Assembly: GCA_025964895.1 (NCBI GenBank)
Contig: JAOPXY010000143.1
Coordinates: 1 to 35,166 of the forward strand
Source: Aeromicrobium sp.
GTDB taxonomy: Bacteria > Actinomycetota > Actinomycetes > Propionibacteriales > Nocardioidaceae
Direction of reading: 5' to 3'
Length of the DNA stretch: 35,166 nt
Shown: one piece after another, positions 7,541-13,316 of the stretch
Layout of the letters: every line of letters begins with the position of its first letter
Numbering within the stretch: the first letter of the stretch is position 1
Translations under genes and position numbers: made by a program
The notes under the pieces: model-generated
What the model was told of the DNA's origin: nothing
Databases searched by the model: none
Seen by the model: only the letters and a program-made list of their open reading frames with translations

Positions 7541-8074
7541 ATGGACGTGCTCGACGACATCTGGACGCCGGATCTCCCCCTCGTGATCAGCGGCACGGCC
7601 GTCGGGCCGTGCGCGGCCACTCGCGGCTTCCACTACACCCAGCGCGGCAACGCCTTCTGGCGGCTGCTCGACGAGAGCGGGTTGACGCCCGGCGAGCTGA
7701 CGCCGCGTGACGACACCCTGCTGCCGGCGCACGGCATCGGCCTGATCGACCTCGTCAAACGCTTCGCGCCGCCGGATCCCTTCGACGTCGACGCATTCAC
7801 GGCCACCGTCGACAAGTCCCGTCCGGGCTGGCTCGCGTTCAACGGACGCGTGGGTGCCGATGCCGTCGCCCGCGCCCTCGGCGAGCCGCGGCCCGCCCTG
7901 GGCCGGCAGCGCTGGATCGTCGCCGGGGCCAAGGTGTTCGTGCTCCCGAGCAGCAGCGGCGCCAACCAGCGCAAGGACCACGGCGGTCGCCCCGACCGGC
8001 TCTCGTGGTGGGCCGAGCTGGCCACGCTGGTCGGTCAGCGGCCCTTCAGGGTGCGGTCGCGGGACGGGTCGTAG
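7541..8074 (+). CDS. mug: Mug/UDG-superfamily mismatch DNA glycosylase
   Basis: A 177-residue member of the uracil-DNA glycosylase superfamily closest to mismatch-specific Mug, which removes U or T from G mismatches. Shared features are GFHYTQRGNAFWRLLDESGL, GIGLIDLVKR, WLAFNGRVGADAVA and the C-terminal VFVLPSSSGAN loop. Both catalytic motifs differ from E. coli Mug: GINPG is replaced by SGTAVG at residues 17-22, and NPSGL by PSSSGAN. The asparagine that positions the water in E. coli Mug therefore seems absent, so activity or substrate may differ. Its last 40 bases overlap the end of convergent cobM. Confidence 0.8.
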   Translation: MDVLDDIWTPDLPLVISGTAVGPCAATRGFHYTQRGNAFWRLLDESGLTPGELTPRDDTLLPAHGIGLIDLVKRFAPPDPFDVDAFTATVDKSRPGWLAFNGRVGADAVARALGEPRPALGRQRWIVAGAKVFVLPSSSGANQRKDHGGRPDRLSWWAELATLVGQRPFRVRSRDGS

Positions 8075-8793
8075 AGGTACGACTCGGCACCTCCGACGTC
8101 CTGCGCCAGCGCGGCGCCGACGAGGATGACCGCGGCCTGCCGCAGCCCGGCCGCCTCGACCTGGTCCGCGATGTCGGCGAGCGTGCCGCGCAGGACGACC
8201 TCGGCCGGCTGGCTCGCGTTCGCGACGACCGCGACGGGGCAGTCGCCGCCGTACGACGCGGAGAGCTCCTCGGCGAGCACGCGCGTGCGGGTCACCGCGA
8301 GGTGGAGCACTAGCGTCGCCCCGGACGCCGCGAAGTGGGCGAGCGACTCCCCCGACGGCATCGCGGTCGAGCGCGCCTGCGTGCGCGTCAGCACGACCGA
8401 CTGGACGACCTCGGGCACCGTCAGCTCCGTACCCAGCAGCGCCGCGGCGGCGGCGTAGGCCGGGACGCCGGGCGTCACGTCCCACGGCACCCCGTGTGCG
8501 TCAAGCCGCCGGGTCATCTCGTGCAGTGCCGAGTAGATCGACGGATCGCCCGACGTCAGCCGGACGACCTCGAGGCCTGCCGCGTGCGCGTCGACGAGCC
8601 GAGCCGTGATCTGGTCCAGGTCCAGGTCCTGGGTGTCGACGAGCTCGGCGCCATCTGGGCAGTGGCTCAGCACGGCGGCGTCGATGTAGGTGCCGGCGTA
8701 GACACAGACGTCCGCGGCGTTGAGCAGCGCGACGGCCCGCAGGGTCAGCAGATCGGCGGCTCCCGGTCCGGCGCCGACGAAATGGACCGTCAT
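8035..8793 (-). CDS. cobM: Precorrin-4 C11-methyltransferase CobM
   Basis: A 252-residue SAM-dependent tetrapyrrole methylase that methylates precorrin-4 at C-11 to give precorrin-5. It starts MTVHFVGAGPGAADLLTLRA (SAM-binding loop), followed by VCVYAGTYID, VRLTSGDPSIYSALHEM and VTPGVPAYAAAAALLGTELT, all typical of CobM/CbiF. ATG 8793 overlaps the cobL stop as ATGA, so cobL-cobM are coupled. The gene runs 40 bases into the end of convergent mug. No riboswitch precedes this two-gene unit. Confidence 0.95.
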   Translation of the reverse strand: MTVHFVGAGPGAADLLTLRAVALLNAADVCVYAGTYIDAAVLSHCPDGAELVDTQDLDLDQITARLVDAHAAGLEVVRLTSGDPSIYSALHEMTRRLDAHGVPWDVTPGVPAYAAAAALLGTELTVPEVVQSVVLTRTQARSTAMPSGESLAHFAASGATLVLHLAVTRTRVLAEELSASYGGDCPVAVVANASQPAEVVLRGTLADIADQVEAAGLRQAAVILVGAALAQDVGGAESYLYDPSRDRTLKGR

Positions 8794-10022
8794 GCGTCCT
8801 TCTTCGTGATCGCCCACTGCATGATCGCGCGGGCCGGGGTCCAGCCCGTGAACGTGCCGATCGGCGCCGCGTGCTCGACGTGCAGGCGGGTCAGCTCGCC
8901 GCCGAGCGTGGCGTAGCGGTGCGCCAGCAGGGCCTCGGTCTCGAGGGTCACCCCGTGGATCACGAGGCGCCCGCCCGGCAGCAGGGCGTTCCAGCACGCG
9001 TCGATCAGGCCGGCCTCCGTCGCGCCGCCGCCGACGAAGATCGCGTGCGGCGGCTCGAGCCCCTCCAGCGCCTCGGGTGCCCTGCCGGTCACGACGGCCA
9101 GCGCGGGGACGCCGAGGGTCGACGCGTTGCGCGCGATCCGCTCGGCACGCTCGTCCCGTGACTCGATCGCGACGGCCCGGCACGTGGGGTGCGCGCGGAG
9201 CCACTCGATGCCCACCGAGCCGGCGCCGGCGCCGACGTCCCACAGCAGCTGGCCCGGTAGCGGCGCAAGACGGGCGAGGGCGGACGCGCGGACGTCCCGC
9301 TTCGTGATCTGCCCGTCGTGCTCGAAGGCGTCATCGGGCAGGCCGGCGACGAAGCCGAGCGGCCGCGCGCCGGAGCTGACCAGCTCGACCGCGACGACGT
9401 TGAGGGCGGGCGCGTCGTCGTCGCTCCACGTCGCGGCGAGCCCGTCGGTGCGGGACTCGGTCTCCGACCCGAGCTCGGCGAGCACCGACATGGGGCTCAC
9501 ACCGTAGCCCGCGGCGGTCAGCAGGGCGGCGACCTCGCCCGGCGTCGAGCCGTCCGACGACAGCACCAGCAGACGCAGGCCCGGCGCGAGCGACCGCGCG
9601 ACGAGGTGCGGATCACGGCCCACGAGCGTCACGACCTCGGTCGACTCCGCCGACCAGCGCATGCGGGCGCGCGCGAGGGCCACCGAGGAGAGCGTCGGCA
9701 CGACCGTCACGGCGTCGGGCCCCAGCAGGTCGACGAGCGTCGTGGCGATCCCGGAGACGAGCGGGTCGCCAGATGCGATCGCGACGACCGCGTGCCCCGC
9801 GAACTTCTCCAGTAGCGCGGGCAGCCCCTCGACGAGCGGCGACGGCCAGGCCTCGCGCAGCTGCCCGTCGAGCTCGCCTCCAGGCCCCGACGACGGCAGC
9901 ATCGCGAGATGCCGCTCCCCGCCCAGCACGACCGGCGCGCCCGTGATGAGTGCCCGCGCGGCCTCCGTCAGGCCGGCCCACCCGTCCGCGCCGATGCCGA
10001 CGACCGTCACCTGTGTGCTCAC
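8790..10022 (-). CDS. cobL: Precorrin-6Y C5,15-methyltransferase (decarboxylating) CobL
   Basis: A 410-residue two-domain enzyme. The N-terminal CbiE-like methylase (about residues 1-200) begins VTVVGIGADGWAGLTEAAR and has VAIASGDPLVSGIATTL. The C-terminal CbiT-like SAM methyltransferase has the Rossmann motif LLWDVGAGAGSVGIEWL around residue 261 and IFVGGGATEAGLID. It methylates C-5 and C-15 of precorrin-6B (dihydro-precorrin-6) and removes the acetate carboxyl at C-12. The GTG at 10022 matches the start of the CbiE fold; the ORF continues upstream into the intergenic palindrome, and that extension has no similarity. ATGA overlap with cobM follows. Confidence 0.94.
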   Translation of the reverse strand: MSTQVTVVGIGADGWAGLTEAARALITGAPVVLGGERHLAMLPSSGPGGELDGQLREAWPSPLVEGLPALLEKFAGHAVVAIASGDPLVSGIATTLVDLLGPDAVTVVPTLSSVALARARMRWSAESTEVVTLVGRDPHLVARSLAPGLRLLVLSSDGSTPGEVAALLTAAGYGVSPMSVLAELGSETESRTDGLAATWSDDDAPALNVVAVELVSSGARPLGFVAGLPDDAFEHDGQITKRDVRASALARLAPLPGQLLWDVGAGAGSVGIEWLRAHPTCRAVAIESRDERAERIARNASTLGVPALAVVTGRAPEALEGLEPPHAIFVGGGATEAGLIDACWNALLPGGRLVIHGVTLETEALLAHRYATLGGELTRLHVEHAAPIGTFTGWTPARAIMQWAITKKDA

Positions 10023-10030
10023 GACCGATG

Positions 10031-10036
10031 ACGATA
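10031..10036 (-). promoter_or_regulatory. Candidate -10 element of cobL
   Basis: TATCGT on the minus strand ends eight bases before the cobL GTG, so the leader would be at most one or two bases. The corresponding -35 position falls inside the left arm of the adjacent 63-base palindrome. Confidence 0.4.
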
Positions 10037-10051
10037 TACGCCCTCCTCCCC

Positions 10052-10114
10052 CAAGATGTCGGCGCACATGAACCCGTCCGGCCTTCGGACCGATACATTC
10101 GCGCCGAGATCTTT
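10052..10114. repeat. 63-bp palindromic element, copy 1
   Basis: The left arm starts CAAGATGTCGGCG (10052-10064) and the right arm ends CGCCGAGATCTTT (10102-10114). About 22 of 29 base pairs match across a 5-base centre. A second element with the same outer arm and exactly the same 63-base length lies at 29858-29920. Both lie between divergent genes. This copy sits about 30 bases upstream of cobL, over its expected -35 region. It could be an operator or a dispersed REP-like repeat. Confidence 0.65.
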
Positions 10115-10228
10115 CGCCGATCGCCTGACATCGCGACCATCGCCGCTTGACGTTTGTCGTTAGACGCTCAGCATCGGCCGCGTCATGCGCCATGCCGCCG
10201 CGCTGCAGGCTGACGCCGACACGACCAT

Positions 10229-10447
10229 ATGACCGAGCACACCATCCGCGTCACGCTCGACTCGGTGTTCGAACGGCGCGGGATGACCCTGACCGAGCTT
10301 GCGGTGCGAACCGACATCTCACTGGTCAACCTCTCGATCCTCAAGACCGGCAAGGCACGGGCCATTCGGTTCAGCACCCTGACGCGCATCTGCGACGTCC
10401 TCGACTGCCAACCCGGCGACCTGCTCGCGCACGACCGCAGCGGCTGA
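10229..10447 (+). CDS. Small XRE/Cro-CI-type helix-turn-helix protein (YozG-like)
   Basis: A 72-residue protein that is essentially one XRE DNA-binding domain: VFERRGMTLTELAVRTDISLVNLSILKTGKARAIRFSTLTRICDVLDCQPGDLL, ending just after it. This is the compact YozG-like type, often found beside small membrane proteins; no such partner is present here. No good ribosome binding site precedes ATG 10229. It lies between the 63-base palindrome and the riboswitch of the chelatase operon, so a role in B12 control is possible but unsupported. Confidence 0.85.
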   Translation: MTEHTIRVTLDSVFERRGMTLTELAVRTDISLVNLSILKTGKARAIRFSTLTRICDVLDCQPGDLLAHDRSG

Positions 10448-10487
10448 CCACCGCGGGCGGCTTCGGTTACCCTTGCGGGCAGAAGGC

Positions 10488-10602
10488 TCGAGGTGCCCCG
10501 CGAGGGGAGAATCGGGAAGCCGGTGAGAATCCGGCACAGGGCCCGCTGCGGTGACCCGGACGCTCCGTGACGAGGAGAGCCGGGAAGTCCGAAGACCGGC
10601 CT
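10488..10602 (+). promoter_or_regulatory. Cobalamin riboswitch upstream of the chelatase-cobO operon
   Basis: The leader contains the conserved B12-aptamer core: AGGTGCC, then GGGAAGCCGGTGAGAATCCG with GCACAGGGCCCGCTGCGGTGA (the B12 box), and later GGGAAGTCCGAAGACCGGCC. It ends about 60 bases before ATG 10666. Binding of adenosylcobalamin normally lowers expression of downstream genes. The ends are approximate; upstream bases from about 10461 may belong to the P1 stem. Confidence 0.9.
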
Positions 10603-10665
10603 CGCGCCTGAACCGGTGGACGCAGCCGCGCCCACCGTACGTCGGCAGACGAGCGGGAGCCCCAC

Positions 10666-12702
10666 ATGCCACAGCACTACCCCTTCAGCGCCGTCGTCGG
10701 ATCCGATGACATGGCGCTCGCGTTGACGCTGTCGACGATCTCCCCGGCGATCGGCGGCGTGCTCGTCCGCGGCGAGAAGGGCACCGCGAAGTCGACGATG
10801 GTCCGCGCCCTCGCGTCGATCCTCCCGCCGATCGACGTCATCGCCGGCGACCGGTTCTCCAGCGATCCCCGCGAGGCCAATCCCGTGTCGCCCGACGGAC
10901 CGTTCCCCCCTGACGCCGCGACGGAGACGCGTCCGGTGCGGCTCGTCGAACTGCCCGTCGGAGCCACCGAGGACCGCGTGCTGGGCTCGCTGCACCTCGA
11001 GAAGGCGCTGTCGGAGGGCGTCACGGAGTACGAGCCGGGGCTGCTGGCCCGCGCGCACCGCGGCATCCTCTACGTCGACGAGGTCAACCTGCTGCACGAC
11101 CACCTCGTCGACCTGCTGCTCGACGCCGCGGCGATGGGACGCTCGACGGTCGAGCGCGACGGCGTCTCGGTCGAGCACGCCGCCCGCTTCGTGCTGGTCG
11201 GGACGATGAACCCCGAGGAGGGCGAGCTGCGCCCGCAGCTGCTCGACCGCTTCGGGCTGACGGTCGAGGTCGCCGCGCCGCGCGATCCCGCGACCCGCGT
11301 CGAGGTCGTCCGCCGCCGCCTCGCCTACGAGACCGATCCCGACGCCTTCGCCTCCCGGTTCGCCGAGGACGAGGCCTCGCTGACCGATCGCATCCAGGCC
11401 GCGCAGAAGCTCGTCGAGGAGGTCGATCTCTCTGACTGGGCGCTGCTCAAGATCGCCGAGGTGTGCGCCGCGTTCGAGGTCGACGGCATGCGCGCCGACA
11501 TCGTCACGGCCCGCGCCGCGTCGGCCCACGCCGCCTGGAACGGACGCACGGGCGTCAGCCGCGAGGACATCCGCGCCGCCGCCCGCCTCGCGCTGCCGCA
11601 CCGCCGCCGCCGCAATCCGTTCGACGCGCCCGGCATCGACGAGGACCTGCTCGACCAGATCCTCGGCGACGACGAGCCCGAGCCGCCGACGCCGGACGAG
11701 TTCGACGACGGAGACCGGAGCGAGAGCGAGAGCGCCGGGACCGAGACGTCGAGCAGCTCCGCCGGCGACGACTCAGATGACGGCCCCCCGCCCACCGAGG
11801 CACCGGCGACCGACGGTGACCGGTCGCAGCACGACGAGCCGCAGCCACAGCCCGAAGCCTCCACCGGCGGCACCGACGACGTCACCGTCGCCTCGGCCCA
11901 GCAGCCCTACCGCCCGAAGCTGTTCACGGTCGGCGGCACCGGCGCCGGTGAGTCCGGACGGCGGTCGCGGGCCATCACCGAGACCGGGCGCCGCATCGGT
12001 GCCGCGCCCCGCACGGGACAGGGCGGGTCGATCCACCTGACCGAGACGATCCGCGCCGCGGCACCGCACCAGCTCGCCCGCGGACGAGCCACGGGTGCCC
12101 GGGGCCTCGCGTTCCGCGCGTCGGACCTGCGGCTCGCGATCAAGGAAGGCCACGAGTCCAACCTGATCCTGTTCTGCGTCGACGCATCCGGCTCGATGGC
12201 CGCCCGCAAGCGCATGGAGCAGGTCAAGACCGCGATCCTGTCGCTGCTGATGGATGCCTACCAACGGCGCGACAAGGTCGGGCTCATCACGTTCCGCGCC
12301 GACGGCGCCGAGCTCGCGCTGCCGCCGACCGGGTCGATCGACATCGCCGCCGCCCGCCTCGCCGACCTCCCCGCGGGTGGACGCACCCCACTGGCCGAGG
12401 CCCTGCTCAAGACCGCGGACGTCCTGCGCCTCGAGCGGGTCCGCGATCCCCGCCGCCGCCCGCTGCTCGTGGTCATCACCGACGGCCGCGCGACGTACGG
12501 CGAGAACGCCCTCGGCCGCGCCCACCAGGTCGCGGCGCACCTCGGCGCGACCGGTGTCGCGAGCCTCGTGATCGACTGCGAGACCGGGACGTTCCGCATG
12601 GGACTGGCCCGCCGGCTGGCCGATCACCTCATGGCCGAGTACGTCCCGCTGGGCGAGGTCTCGGCGTCCGCGCTGACCGACGCCGTGTTGGGTGCTGCCT
12701 GA
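10666..12702 (+). CDS. ChlI/ChlD-type magnesium/cobalt chelatase subunit fusion (cobaltochelatase partner)
   Basis: A 678-residue fusion of an AAA+ ATPase and an integrin-type vWA domain. The ATPase has Walker A GEKGTAKST at 36-44 and Walker B GILYVDEVNLLHDHLVDLL. A long acidic, low-complexity stretch follows (about residues 335-410, rich in D, E, S and P). The vWA domain has the MIDAS motif D506-A-S508-G-S510 and VITDGRATYGENALGR. In actinobacteria such proteins are thought to replace CobS and CobT as the ATP-driven partners of the large subunit CobN, inserting cobalt into hydrogenobyrinate a,c-diamide. CobN is not in the window. It is the first gene after the riboswitch; its stop overlaps the cobO ATG by one base. 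Confidence 0.9.
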   Translation: MPQHYPFSAVVGSDDMALALTLSTISPAIGGVLVRGEKGTAKSTMVRALASILPPIDVIAGDRFSSDPREANPVSPDGPFPPDAATETRPVRLVELPVGATEDRVLGSLHLEKALSEGVTEYEPGLLARAHRGILYVDEVNLLHDHLVDLLLDAAAMGRSTVERDGVSVEHAARFVLVGTMNPEEGELRPQLLDRFGLTVEVAAPRDPATRVEVVRRRLAYETDPDAFASRFAEDEASLTDRIQAAQKLVEEVDLSDWALLKIAEVCAAFEVDGMRADIVTARAASAHAAWNGRTGVSREDIRAAARLALPHRRRRNPFDAPGIDEDLLDQILGDDEPEPPTPDEFDDGDRSESESAGTETSSSSAGDDSDDGPPPTEAPATDGDRSQHDEPQPQPEASTGGTDDVTVASAQQPYRPKLFTVGGTGAGESGRRSRAITETGRRIGAAPRTGQGGSIHLTETIRAAAPHQLARGRATGARGLAFRASDLRLAIKEGHESNLILFCVDASGSMAARKRMEQVKTAILSLLMDAYQRRDKVGLITFRADGAELALPPTGSIDIAAARLADLPAGGRTPLAEALLKTADVLRLERVRDPRRRPLLVVITDGRATYGENALGRAHQVAAHLGATGVASLVIDCETGTFRMGLARRLADHLMAEYVPLGEVSASALTDAVLGAA

Positions 12703-13316
12703 TGCCCCAGGGTCAGCCGCTGAACGTCCCGGACGACGGGCTCACGACCAAGCAGCGCCGCAATCGGCCGCTCGTGATGGTTCACACCGGCGCGGGCAAG
12801 GGCAAGTCGACCGCCGCCTTCGGCCTCGCGATGCGCGCATGGAACCAGGTCTGGGACATCGGCGTCTTCCAGTTCGTTAAGTCCGCCAAGTGGCGCATCG
12901 GCGAGCAGACCGTTCTCGAGCGGCTCGCCGAGCTGCACGACACGACCGGCGTCGGCGGACCCGTCGAGTGGCACAAGATGGGCTCGGGCTGGAGCTGGTC
13001 GCGCAAGGAGGGCTCCGACGAGGACCACGCCGCCGACGCAGCCGAGGGCTGGGCCGAGGTCAAGCGGCGCATCCAGACCGAGCGCCACGACCTCTACGTG
13101 CTCGATGAGTTCACCTATCCCATGAAGTGGGGCTGGGTCGACGTCGACGACGTCGTGCAGACGCTCGTGAACCGGCCGGGCCGCCAGCACGTCGTCATCA
13201 CCGGACGCCACGCCGACCCCCGCCTCGTCGAGATCGCCGACCTCGTGACGGAGATGCAGCACGTCAAGCATCCCTTCGACCACGGGCAGAAGGGTCAGCG
13301 AGGGATCGAGTGGTGA
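12702..13316 (+). CDS. cobO: Cob(I)yrinic acid a,c-diamide adenosyltransferase CobO
   Basis: A 204-residue CobA/CobO-type corrinoid adenosyltransferase, which transfers the 5'-deoxyadenosyl group from ATP to reduced cobalt. The P-loop is HTGAGKGKSTAAFGLAMRA near residues 26-44. Other family stretches are FQFVKSAKWRIGEQ, YVLDEFTYPMKWGWVD and VVITGRHADPRLVEIADLVTEM. ATG 12702 overlaps the chelatase stop by one base (TGATG) and its own stop overlaps the cobB GTG start, so all three are co-translated. Confidence 0.96.
   Translation: MPQGQPLNVPDDGLTTKQRRNRPLVMVHTGAGKGKSTAAFGLAMRAWNQVWDIGVFQFVKSAKWRIGEQTVLERLAELHDTTGVGGPVEWHKMGSGWSWSRKEGSDEDHAADAAEGWAEVKRRIQTERHDLYVLDEFTYPMKWGWVDVDDVVQTLVNRPGRQHVVITGRHADPRLVEIADLVTEMQHVKHPFDHGQKGQRGIEW

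Noticed and set aside
10052..10114. Possible riboswitch or sRNA ahead of cobL
   Set aside because: There is no B12-box text in the 206-base spacer; the symmetric element is better described as a palindromic repeat.
10023..10193. N-terminal extension of cobL to an ATG at 10193
   Set aside because: The extension is translated palindrome and intergenic DNA; the CbiE fold starts at the GTG at 10022.
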